Origin: Streptomyces flaveolus
Lineage (GTDB): Bacteria > Actinomycetota > Actinomycetes > Streptomycetales > Streptomycetaceae
DNA: 64,000 nt
Assembly (NCBI RefSeq): GCF_014648815.1
Contig: NZ_BMRV01000008.1
Span: 186,001 to 250,000, forward strand
Direction: 5' to 3'
Within the stretch, counting starts at the first letter, position 1, and every line of letters begins with the position of its first letter. The position numbers and the translations under genes are program-made. The notes under the pieces are model-generated. The model worked only from the letters and a program-made list of their open reading frames with translations. It had not been told where the DNA came from and did no database searches. Of the stretch, positions 40,159 to 47,683 are shown in pieces.

Positions 40159-41028
40159 ATGACAACCGCCGCCCTCGACGCCCGCGCCGGCCGCCGCTGC
40201 CACAACGCGCTGAACTCGCTCCACTCGACGCACTACTTCTCGCCCGACGTGGGCCGGGAGCTGGCCGCCCTCGGGGTCACCGACCCCCGCGCCGTCAACT
40301 TCGCGGTGCGTGCCGCCGCGCTCGGCCCGGTCGGGGCCGGCGCCGTGACGGCGACGTTCTACAACTACAAGCACGACCTGGTGGCGCGGCACGTCCCCGC
40401 CGTGTGGGAGACCGTCACGCCCGCCCAGGTCCTGGCGGCGCGCACACGCGCCGTCGACGCGACGCTGCGCCGCCTGCTCGGCGAGGAGGCCGTGGCGTCC
40501 GCGGAGATGGCGGAGGCGGCCGAGCTGGCGCTGCGGGCCGCCGAGGGCTGCTCGCGCAACGCCCGCCCGCTGTACTCGGCCCACGCCGACCTGCCCGTAC
40601 CCGGCGAGCCGCACCTCGCGCTGTGGCACGCGGCGACCCTGCTGCGCGAGCACCGGGGCGACGGGCACCTCGCCGCGCTGCTGGCCGCGGGCCTCGACGG
40701 CCTGGAGGCGCTGGTGACGCACACCGCCACCGGCAAGGGCATGACGCCGAAGTGGGTCTTCACCACCCGCGGCTGGAACCAGGAGGAGTGGGACGCGGCG
40801 TCGGACCGGCTGCGGGGCCGCGGGCTGCTCGACGACGCCGGCGAGCTGACCGAGCAGGGCGTTGCCCTGCGCGACGGGATCGAGCGGGAGACGGACCGGA
40901 TGGACGAGGCCCCGTACGCGCACCTGGGCGCGGAGGGCGTGGCACGTCTGACGGAGCTCGGGACCGCCTTCGCGCGCCGGGCACTCGCCGCCGGCGCCTT
41001 CCCGAAGGACCTGCTCGGCAAGCGCTGA
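40159..41028 (+). CDS. SCO6745-family protein (MarR-like helix-turn-helix), leaderless
   Basis: A 289-residue soluble, mostly helical protein I recognise as the 'SCO6745 family' of actinomycetes. It is conserved around RCHNALNSLHSTHYFSPDV, TFYNYKHDLVARHVPAVWET, and WNQEEWDAASDRLRGRGLLD followed by TEQGVALRDGIERETDRMD. The last segment resembles a winged-helix (MarR-like) domain. Biochemical function is unknown. The ATG at 40159 lies 7 bases after TAACGT, so the mRNA is likely leaderless. A hairpin and the LPFR small gene follow. Confidence 0.85.
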   Translation: MTTAALDARAGRRCHNALNSLHSTHYFSPDVGRELAALGVTDPRAVNFAVRAAALGPVGAGAVTATFYNYKHDLVARHVPAVWETVTPAQVLAARTRAVDATLRRLLGEEAVASAEMAEAAELALRAAEGCSRNARPLYSAHADLPVPGEPHLALWHAATLLREHRGDGHLAALLAAGLDGLEALVTHTATGKGMTPKWVFTTRGWNQEEWDAASDRLRGRGLLDDAGELTEQGVALRDGIERETDRMDEAPYAHLGAEGVARLTELGTAFARRALAAGAFPKDLLGKR

Positions 41029-41083
41029 GCAGGTCCTCCGCGCGCACGGGGCATGCCGAGCCGATCGCGAGGTACCCGTACTA

Positions 41084-41106
41084 CTCCCGGCCGGAGGGGC
41101 CGGGAG
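41084..41106 (+). terminator. Hairpin between the SCO6745-type gene and the LPFR gene
   Basis: CTCCCGGCC pairs with GGCCGGGAG around GGAGG (9-bp stem). It lies 55 bases after the upstream stop and just before the ribosome site of the LPFR gene. It could end the upstream transcript or attenuate the small gene. Confidence 0.55.
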
Positions 41107-41122
41107 AGGAAAGGGGCTTTTC

Positions 41123-41248
41123 GTGTTCCGTGCCATCGCAGACGTCCTGCGCCAGATCGGTGGCGCCATCGCCACCGTCGTCACGCTTCCCTTCCGGGCC
41201 CTGGCCCGGCTCTTCGGCGGGGCCTCGTCCTCGACCCGCAGGGCCTGA
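41123..41248 (+). CDS. LPFR-motif small protein
   Basis: 41 residues, GTG start with AAAGGGG 7 bases upstream. The sequence MFRAIADVLRQIGGAIATVV is followed by TLPFRALARLFGGASSSTRR and a final Ala. The central TLPFRALARLF segment is the hallmark of a family of tiny actinomycete proteins called LPFR-motif small proteins. The middle forms an amphipathic or membrane-active helix. Function unknown. It lies between the SCO6745-type gene and tex, and is short enough to be missed by ordinary gene calling. Confidence 0.7.
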   Translation: MFRAIADVLRQIGGAIATVVTLPFRALARLFGGASSSTRRA

Positions 41249-41364
41249 TGCCGCGTCCCGGTACCGTCCCGCCGCGACGGGCCCGGGTGGCGCCCTGATC
41301 CCCGATTGTCGGCTCCACCTGCCACAATTGCCGCGCAACCTCTGTGAGAAGGCGGTACGGGATC

Positions 41365-43728
41365 GTGACGACACCCGGGTCCAGCGCGTCCATCGACGTG
41401 CGGTCCATCGAAAGCAGGATCGCCGAGGAGCTCGGCGTACGGGAGCGGCAGGTGAAGGCCGCGGTGGAGCTGCTCGACGGCGGCTCGACGGTGCCCTTCA
41501 TCGCCCGCTACCGCAAGGAAGCGACCGAGATGCTCGACGACGCGCAGCTGCGCACGCTCGAGGAACGGCTGCGCTATCTGCGGGAGCTGGAGGAGCGGCG
41601 TACGGCGATCCTCGACTCGGTGCGCGAGCAGGGCAAGCTCAGCGAGGAGCTGGAGGCCCGGATCCGTGAGGCGGAGACCAAGGCCCGCCTGGAGGACATC
41701 TACCTGCCGTTCAAGCCCAAGCGGCGCACGAAGGCGCAGATCGCCCGGGAGGCCGGTCTGGAGCCCCTCGCCGAGGGCCTGCTCGCCGACCCGTCGGTGG
41801 ATCCGCTCGCCGCGGCCGCCGCGTTCGTCGACGCCGGCAAGGGCGTGGCCGATCCGCAGGCCGCCCTGGACGGCGCCCGGTCGATCCTCACCGAGAAGTT
41901 CTCGGAGGACGCCGACCTGATCGGCGAGCTGCGCGAGCGGATGTGGGTGCGCGGGCGGCTCGCCGCCAAGGTGAAGGCGGGCAAGGAGGAGGCCGGCGCC
42001 AAGTTCGCCGACTACTTCGACTTCGCCGAGCCGTTCACCGAGCTGCCCTCGCACCGGATCCTCGCGATGCTGCGCGGCGAGAAGGAGGACGTCCTCGACC
42101 TCGTCCTGGAGCCCGAGGAACCGGCCGACGGGCCGTCGTCGTACGAGGGCATCGTCGCCAACAGGTTCGGGATCTACGACCGCGGCCGGCCCGGCGACAA
42201 GTGGCTCCAGGACACGGTCCGCTGGGCCTGGCGCACGCGCATCCTGGTCCACCTCGGCATCGATCTGCGGCTGCGGCTGCGCACGGCCGCCGAGGACGAG
42301 GCGGTGAACGTCTTCGCCGCCAACCTGCGCGATCTGCTGCTGGCCGCCCCGGCCGGTACGCGTGCGACGCTCGGCCTCGACCCGGGCTTCCGCACGGGTG
42401 TCAAGGTCGCCGTGGTCGACGCGACCGGCAAGGTCGTGGCCACGGACGTGATCCACCCGCACGTCCCGGCCAACCGGTGGGACGAGGCGATCGCCAAGCT
42501 GGCGCGGCTGGCGAAGGAGCACGCGGTCGAGCTGGTCGCGATCGGCAACGGTACGGCGTCCCGCGAGACGGACAAGCTCGCCGGTGAACTCATCACCAAG
42601 CACCCCGAGTTGAAGCTCACCAAGGTGATGGTGTCCGAGGCGGGCGCCTCGGTGTACTCGGCGTCGGCCTTCGCCTCGCAGGAACTGCCCGACATGGACG
42701 TGTCGCTGCGCGGTGCCGTGTCGATCGCGCGGCGGCTCCAGGACCCGCTGGCCGAGCTGGTGAAGATCGACCCGAAGTCGATCGGCGTCGGCCAGTACCA
42801 GCACGATCTGTCCGAGGTGAAGCTGTCGCGTTCGCTCGACGCGGTGGTCGAGGACTGTGTGAACGGCGTGGGCGTGGACGTCAACACGGCCTCCGCGCCG
42901 CTGCTGGCCCGCGTCTCCGGCATCACCTCCGGGCTCGCCGAGAACATCGTGGCGCACCGGGACGCGAACGGGCCGTTCCGGTCGCGGACCGAGCTGAAGA
43001 AGGTGTCACGGCTCGGGCCGAAGGCGTACGAGCAGTGCGCGGGCTTCCTGCGGATCCGGGGCGGTGACGACCCGCTGGACGCGTCCAGCGTGCACCCCGA
43101 GGCGTACCCGGTGGTACGGCGGATGGTGAAGACCGTCGGCCAGGAGGTGGCCGGTCTGATCGGCAACACCTCGGTGCTGCGGTCGCTGAGGCCGGCGGAG
43201 TTCGTGGACGAGAAGTTCGGTCTGCCGACGGTGAGCGACATCCTGAAGGAGCTGGAGAAGCCGGGGCGCGACCCGCGGCCGGCTTTCAAGACGGCCACCT
43301 TCAAGGAGGGCGTGGAGAAGATCTCCGACCTGGCGTCCGGGATGGTCCTGGAGGGAGTGGTCACGAACGTGGCCGCGTTCGGGGCGTTCGTGGACGTCGG
43401 TGTGCACCAGGACGGGCTGGTGCACGTGTCCGCGATGTCGAAGACGTTCGTGAAGGATCCGCGGGATGTGGTGAAGCCCGGGGACATCGTGAAGGTGAAG
43501 GTGCTGGACGTCGACATTCCGCGGAAGCGGATCTCGTTGACGTTGCGGTTGGACGACGAGGCCGCTCCGCAGGGGGAGCAGAAGCGGGAGCCGCGGCAGG
43601 GGGCCCGGCCTCCCAAGCAGCGGCAGCAGCAGCGGCAGGGCTCCGGGGGGAAGGGGCGGTCCTCGGGGGCGCCGGCACCTTCCAACGGGGCGATGGCCGA
43701 CGCGTTGCGGCGGGCCGGGCTGGCGTAG
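41365..43728 (+). CDS. tex: Tex-family RNA-binding transcription accessory protein
   Basis: A 787-residue cytoplasmic nucleic-acid-binding protein. It starts with the Tex N-domain (ELLDGGSTVPFIARYRKEAT), then a YqgF-like RNase H domain (LGLDPGFRTGVKVAVVD). Helix-hairpin-helix repeats follow (VGVDVNTASAPLLARVSGI and FRSRTELKKVSRLGPKAYEQ). An S1 domain comes near residue 650 (GVVTNVAAFGAFVDVGVHQD), then a basic, Gln/Gly-rich tail. I chose the GTG at 41365; a GTG at 41344 is possible. Single gene, convergent with the ABC-F gene. Confidence 0.95.
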   Translation: MTTPGSSASIDVRSIESRIAEELGVRERQVKAAVELLDGGSTVPFIARYRKEATEMLDDAQLRTLEERLRYLRELEERRTAILDSVREQGKLSEELEARIREAETKARLEDIYLPFKPKRRTKAQIAREAGLEPLAEGLLADPSVDPLAAAAAFVDAGKGVADPQAALDGARSILTEKFSEDADLIGELRERMWVRGRLAAKVKAGKEEAGAKFADYFDFAEPFTELPSHRILAMLRGEKEDVLDLVLEPEEPADGPSSYEGIVANRFGIYDRGRPGDKWLQDTVRWAWRTRILVHLGIDLRLRLRTAAEDEAVNVFAANLRDLLLAAPAGTRATLGLDPGFRTGVKVAVVDATGKVVATDVIHPHVPANRWDEAIAKLARLAKEHAVELVAIGNGTASRETDKLAGELITKHPELKLTKVMVSEAGASVYSASAFASQELPDMDVSLRGAVSIARRLQDPLAELVKIDPKSIGVGQYQHDLSEVKLSRSLDAVVEDCVNGVGVDVNTASAPLLARVSGITSGLAENIVAHRDANGPFRSRTELKKVSRLGPKAYEQCAGFLRIRGGDDPLDASSVHPEAYPVVRRMVKTVGQEVAGLIGNTSVLRSLRPAEFVDEKFGLPTVSDILKELEKPGRDPRPAFKTATFKEGVEKISDLASGMVLEGVVTNVAAFGAFVDVGVHQDGLVHVSAMSKTFVKDPRDVVKPGDIVKVKVLDVDIPRKRISLTLRLDDEAAPQGEQKREPRQGARPPKQRQQQRQGSGGKGRSSGAPAPSNGAMADALRRAGLA

Positions 43729-43776
43729 GCCTCCGGCGTGGTGGCGGGGGGTGGGTGCGCGGCCCGGCGTTGCGGG

Positions 43777-43849
43777 GTGCCTCCCCCACCGCCCACCCGT
43801 GCCGCCCCTGGGGGTACCTCCCAGGCCGTTCAGGCCCTGGGGGAGGCAC
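43777..43849. repeat. Long GC-rich inverted repeat between convergent genes
   Basis: GTGCCTCCCCCA (43777-43788) and TGGGGGAGGCAC (43838-43849) are perfect 12-bp arms. Between them lies a second possible hairpin (CCTGGGGG-tacc-TCCCAGG). The GTGCCTCCCCCA/TGGGGGAGGCAC unit is familiar from Streptomyces intergenic repeats. Here it can serve as a bidirectional terminator for tex and the ABC-F gene. Confidence 0.7.
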
Positions 43850-43889
43850 GACCGCCCGCAGCTGCGGCGGCCTGCAGCTGCGACTGCGG

Positions 43890-45536
43890 CTAGGCCGGCG
43901 TCTCCGTCACCTTGCCGTCTGTGACCTCCAGGCGGCGGGTGACGTGGACGGCGTTCAGCATGCGGCGGTCGTGGGTGATCAGGAGGAGCGTGCCCTCGTA
44001 GGCGTCCAGGGCTGATTCCAGTTGCTCGATGGCCGGCAGGTCCAGGTGGTTCGTCGGCTCGTCGAGGACCAGGAGGTTGACGCCTCTGCCCTGGAGGAGG
44101 GCCAGGGCGGCCCTCGTGCGTTCGCCCGGGGAGAGGGTCGACGCCGGGCGCATGACGTGGTCCGCCTTGAGGCCGAACTTGGCCAGGAGGGTGCGGATCT
44201 CGGCCGGCTCGACATCGGGCGTCGCCGTGCGGAAGGCGTCGAGCAGGGACTCGGGCCCGTGGAACAGTGCGCGGGCCTGGTCCACCTCGCCGAGCAGGAC
44301 CCCCGAGCCCAGCGCCGCGTGTCCGGCGTCGAGCGGGACGCGGCCCAGGAGCGCGCCGAGCAGCGTGGACTTGCCGGCGCCGTTGGCTCCCGTCACCGCC
44401 ACGCGGTCCGCCCAGTCGATCTGGAGGGAGACCGGGCCGAGCGTGAAGTCGCCGCGCCGGACCTCCGCGTCGCGCAGCGTGGCGACCACCGCGCCGGAGC
44501 GCGGCGCCGACGCGATCTCCATGCGCAGGTCCCACTCCTTGCGCGGCTCCTCGACGACGTCCAGGCGCTCGATCATGCGCTGGGTCTGGCGGGCCTTGGC
44601 GGCCTGCTTCTCGCTGGCCTCGCTGCGGAACTTGCGGCCGATCTTGTCGTTGTCGTTGCCCGCCTTGCGCCGGGCGTTCTTGACGCCCTTGTCCATCCAG
44701 GTGCGCTGCATCTGCGCCCGGTCCTGGAGGGCCGCGCGCTTGTCGGCGTACTCGTCGTACTCGTCGCGGGCGTGCCGGCGGGCCACCTCGCGTTCCTCCA
44801 GGTAGGCCTCGTAGCCGCCGCCGTAGAGGTTGATCTGCCGCTGGGCCAGATCCAGTTCGAGCACCTTGGTGACGGTGCGGGTGAGGAACTCGCGGTCGTG
44901 GCTGACGACGACGGTGCCGGCGCGCAGGCCGGTCACGAAGCGTTCGAGGCGTTCCAGGCCGTCCAGATCGAGGTCGTTGGTCGGCTCGTCGAGCAGGAAG
45001 ACGTCGTAGCGGGACAGGAGGAGGGAGGCGAGGCCCGCCCGTGCCGCCTGGCCGCCGGACAGGGACGTCATCGGCTGGTCCAGGTCCACCGTCAGGCCCA
45101 GGGCGTCGGCGGTCTCCCCGGCTCGGTCGTCGAGGTCGGCGCCGCCGAGGGCGAGCCAGCGCTCCAGGGCGGTCGCGTAGGCGTCGTCGGCGCCGGGGGC
45201 GCCGTCCACCAGGGCCTGGGTGGCCTCGTCCATGGTGCGCTGCGCCTCGGTGACGCCGGTGCGGCGGGCGAGGAACGCGCGGACGGTCTCGCCGGGCCGG
45301 CGCTCCGGCTCCTGCGGGAGGTGGCCGACGGTGGCGCTCGGCGGGGACAGGCGCAGCTCGCCCTGTTCCGGGGTGGTGAGGCCGGCGAGCATCCGCAGGA
45401 GGGTGGACTTGCCGGCGCCGTTGGCCCCGACGAGTCCGATCACGTCGCCGGGGGCGACGACGAGGTCGAGCCCGGTGAACAGGGAGCGGTCTCCGTGGCC
45501 GGCGGCGAGGTTCTTGGCGACGAGGGTGGCAGTCAT
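43890..45536 (-). CDS. ABC-F family ATPase (translation factor/antibiotic-resistance type)
   Basis: A 548-residue soluble protein with two complete ABC domains and no membrane spans. Domain 1: GANGAGKST, SLSGGQAARAGLA, VFLLDEPTNDLD. Linker: a charged, coiled-coil P-site interaction motif (LEEREVARRHARDEYDEYAD ... RTWMDKGVKNARRKAG). Domain 2: GANGAGKST, TLSPGERTRAALALL, LLVLDEPTNHLD. ABC-F proteins act on ribosomes, in translation control or antibiotic protection; which applies here cannot be told. ATG at 45536, 10 bases after TAGGAT, so the leader is almost absent. Convergent with tex. Confidence 0.94.
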   Translation of the reverse strand: MTATLVAKNLAAGHGDRSLFTGLDLVVAPGDVIGLVGANGAGKSTLLRMLAGLTTPEQGELRLSPPSATVGHLPQEPERRPGETVRAFLARRTGVTEAQRTMDEATQALVDGAPGADDAYATALERWLALGGADLDDRAGETADALGLTVDLDQPMTSLSGGQAARAGLASLLLSRYDVFLLDEPTNDLDLDGLERLERFVTGLRAGTVVVSHDREFLTRTVTKVLELDLAQRQINLYGGGYEAYLEEREVARRHARDEYDEYADKRAALQDRAQMQRTWMDKGVKNARRKAGNDNDKIGRKFRSEASEKQAAKARQTQRMIERLDVVEEPRKEWDLRMEIASAPRSGAVVATLRDAEVRRGDFTLGPVSLQIDWADRVAVTGANGAGKSTLLGALLGRVPLDAGHAALGSGVLLGEVDQARALFHGPESLLDAFRTATPDVEPAEIRTLLAKFGLKADHVMRPASTLSPGERTRAALALLQGRGVNLLVLDEPTNHLDLPAIEQLESALDAYEGTLLLITHDRRMLNAVHVTRRLEVTDGKVTETPA

Positions 45537-45571
45537 CAGACCGTCGATCCTAACCGCGCCCCGCCGCCCGC

Positions 45572-46603
45572 TCAGCCGGGTTTCCCGCCCCGCACCGCCG
45601 CCACCAGCACGCTTCCGGGCGTCCGCGCCACCACGAACGACTCCCTCTTCACCGTAGTCGCGTCCAGGGCGATGCGGTGGCCGCCCGGTTCGAGCACGTC
45701 GTCGAAGACCTCGTGGGTGTGGGTGCGGTGGAGGCGGTCGAGACGGTACGCGGTGAGCCGCACCCGGCAGGGCGAGGTCACCTCGATCTCCGCCGCGCCG
45801 CCGGTCGCCGTCAGGCGGGTCAGCCGGTGCCGCTCGGCCGGGCCTCGGTCCAGGGCGTGTTCGATCTGGGCGACGAGCAGCGGGACGATCGGGGCGAGGC
45901 CGTCGACGTAGGCGACGTCGACACCGGCCCGGGTGAAGGCGTGGCGTACGGCGGCCCGCTCCTCCTCGCCGATGGCGCGGCCGAAGGCGACGGCGCCGTA
46001 GGCGCGCAGTTCGTCGGCGGGGACGCCGGAGGCGTCCTGGGCGATGTCGGCGCCGATGCCGATGGTGCGCAGCGCCGCGGCGAGTCTGGCGAGCAGCGCG
46101 ACGCGGGCGCCGATCAGCAGGACCCTGCGGCGGGTGTGCGCGCTGCCGTCGAGCAGGGCGGCCAGCGCCGCGCGGTACTCGGTGCCGGGGAAGCGGAAGG
46201 GGCCGATGCCGTGGTAGCCGTTGAACGCGAGGTCGGCGTGTTCGCCGGTCTGCCAGGCGAAGTCCCGCCAGATGAAGTCGTCGCCGTCGCGCCGGATCAC
46301 GGCGGTCACCGCGCCGCAGGCCAGGTCCTCGCAGTCGGGACAGCCGTAGATGACGTACCGGCCGCCGGGCAGCGGCGCGTCGGTCTCCAGGAGCAGGCCC
46401 CGGACCTGCGCGGTGAAGATCGCCGGTGGGACGTCGGCGGCGAGCGGGGAGACGGCGTCCAGGTCGGAGAGCCGGAACAGCAGGGACCGGCCGTCCACGA
46501 CGAAGTCCATGAAGTCGCGGTGGACCTGGTAGTCGCCACCGGGGAGGACTCCACCGGCCCGCATCGCCGGTGCCAGGGCGAAGGTCGCGTATTCGGCAGC
46601 CAT
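45572..46603 (-). CDS. Conserved-looking protein of unknown function, 343 residues
   Basis: I do not recognise the family. The first 130 residues look like a beta-rich domain with a Cys cluster, YGCPDCEDLACGAVTAVIRR, that could bind metal, and the WRDFAWQTGEHADLAFNGYH block. The middle resembles a Rossmann-like unit (RRVLLIGARVALLARLAAAL ... YGAVAFGRAI). The C-terminal 90 residues are a beta-sandwich-like part (RVRLTAYRLDRLHRTHTHEV). No signal peptide or membrane span. ATG start. It lies 35 bases upstream of the ABC-F gene and divergent from the D-amino-acid oxidase gene. Confidence 0.75.
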   Translation of the reverse strand: MAAEYATFALAPAMRAGGVLPGGDYQVHRDFMDFVVDGRSLLFRLSDLDAVSPLAADVPPAIFTAQVRGLLLETDAPLPGGRYVIYGCPDCEDLACGAVTAVIRRDGDDFIWRDFAWQTGEHADLAFNGYHGIGPFRFPGTEYRAALAALLDGSAHTRRRVLLIGARVALLARLAAALRTIGIGADIAQDASGVPADELRAYGAVAFGRAIGEEERAAVRHAFTRAGVDVAYVDGLAPIVPLLVAQIEHALDRGPAERHRLTRLTATGGAAEIEVTSPCRVRLTAYRLDRLHRTHTHEVFDDVLEPGGHRIALDATTVKRESFVVARTPGSVLVAAVRGGKPG

Positions 46604-46679
46604 GCGGTGAGTATTCCCTCGGCGCCGCCGATGTGAGCACGTGCTGACGTACGGGGGCGCGGAGGCCTATCGTCCCGGT

Positions 46680-47633
46680 GTGGAAACCGAACTGGGTGAC
46701 GAGGTCGTCGTGGTCGGCGGCGGTGTGATCGGGCTGACGACGGCCGTGGTGCTCGCCGAGCGCGGCAGGCGGGTGCGGGTGTGGACGCGGGAGCCCGTCG
46801 AGCGCACCACCTCGGCGGTCGCGGGCGCGCTGTGGTGGCCGTACCGCATCGAGCCGGTGGCGCTGGCGCGGGAATGGGCGCTGCGTTCCCTGGACGTGTA
46901 CGAGGAACTGGCGGCCCGGCCCGAGGGGACGGGGGTACGCGTGGTCGAAGGGGTGCTGGGCGAGACGGGTCTGGACGAGGTCGACGGGTGGGCGACCGCG
47001 CGGCTGCCGGGGCTGCGCTCGGCGCGGGCCGAGGAGTACGGCGGTTCGGGGCTGTGGGCACGCCTGCCGCTGATCGACATGTCGACTCATCTGCCGTGGC
47101 TGCGGGAGCGGTTGACGGCAGCGGGCGGTGCGGTGGAGACGCGTGCGGTGGCCGATCTGGCGGAGGTCGCGGCGCCGGTCGTGATCAACTGCACGGGGCT
47201 GGGCGCCCGGGAGCTGGTGCCGGACGCGTCCGTGCGTCCGGTGCGCGGGCAGCTGGTCGTGGTGGAGAACCCGGGCATCGACACCTGGCTGGTCTCCACC
47301 GACCCGGTCTCCGGGGAGATGGCGTACCTCTTCCCGCATCCCGGCCGGCTCGTCCTGGGCGGCACGGCCGAGGAGGACGCGTGGTCGGCGGAGCCGGACC
47401 CGGCGGTCGCGGAGGCGATCGTGGGTCGGTGTGCCGCGCTGCGGCCCGAGATCGCCGGGGCGCGGGTGCTGGAGCACCGGGTGGGGCTGCGGCCGGCGCG
47501 GGACGCGGTGCGGCTGGAGCGCGAGCGGCTGCCGGACGGGCGGCTGCTGGTGCACAACTACGGGCACGGCGGCGCGGGCGTGACGGTGGCCTGGGGCTGC
47601 GCCCGCGAGGCGGCACGACTCGCGACCGACTGA
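46680..47633 (+). CDS. D-amino-acid oxidase (FAD-dependent), leaderless
   Basis: A 317-residue DAO-family flavoprotein oxidising D-amino acids to oxo acids with H2O2. The FAD motif VVVGGGVIGLTTAVVLAERG is at residues 9-28. SAVAGALWWPYRIEP follows, then the re-side strand VINCTGLGARELVPD. The C-terminal signature is LLVHNYGHGGAGVTVAWGCA, with the substrate Arg in GLRPARDAVRLE. GTG at 46680 lies 6 bases after TATCGT, indicating a leaderless mRNA. Length matches the family. Convergent with the BCCT gene. Confidence 0.94.
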   Translation: METELGDEVVVVGGGVIGLTTAVVLAERGRRVRVWTREPVERTTSAVAGALWWPYRIEPVALAREWALRSLDVYEELAARPEGTGVRVVEGVLGETGLDEVDGWATARLPGLRSARAEEYGGSGLWARLPLIDMSTHLPWLRERLTAAGGAVETRAVADLAEVAAPVVINCTGLGARELVPDASVRPVRGQLVVVENPGIDTWLVSTDPVSGEMAYLFPHPGRLVLGGTAEEDAWSAEPDPAVAEAIVGRCAALRPEIAGARVLEHRVGLRPARDAVRLERERLPDGRLLVHNYGHGGAGVTVAWGCAREAARLATD

Positions 47634-47635
47634 CC

Positions 47636-47672
47636 GGGCGGGCCCTGCGGTGCCGGGCCGCAGGAACCGCCC
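47636..47672. terminator. Two-part hairpin between convergent DAO and BCCT genes
   Basis: GGGCGG/CCGCCC forms the base and CCTGCGG/CCGCAGG the top of one hairpin around TGCCGGG. It fills most of the 50-base gap between two convergent stops, and so acts for both. Confidence 0.75.
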
Positions 47673-47683
47673 CCGGCGGTGGG

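Noticed and set aside
39880..42957. A 1025-codon minus-strand frame opposite tex and the SCO6745-type gene
   Set aside because: Shadow of tex: Arg/His/Val/Gly-rich, no domain, and inconsistent with the motifs on the plus strand.
43777..43849. CRISPR-like or insertion-sequence end
   Set aside because: Only a single inverted pair without target duplication, transposase or regular spacing; better explained as a terminator-type intergenic repeat.
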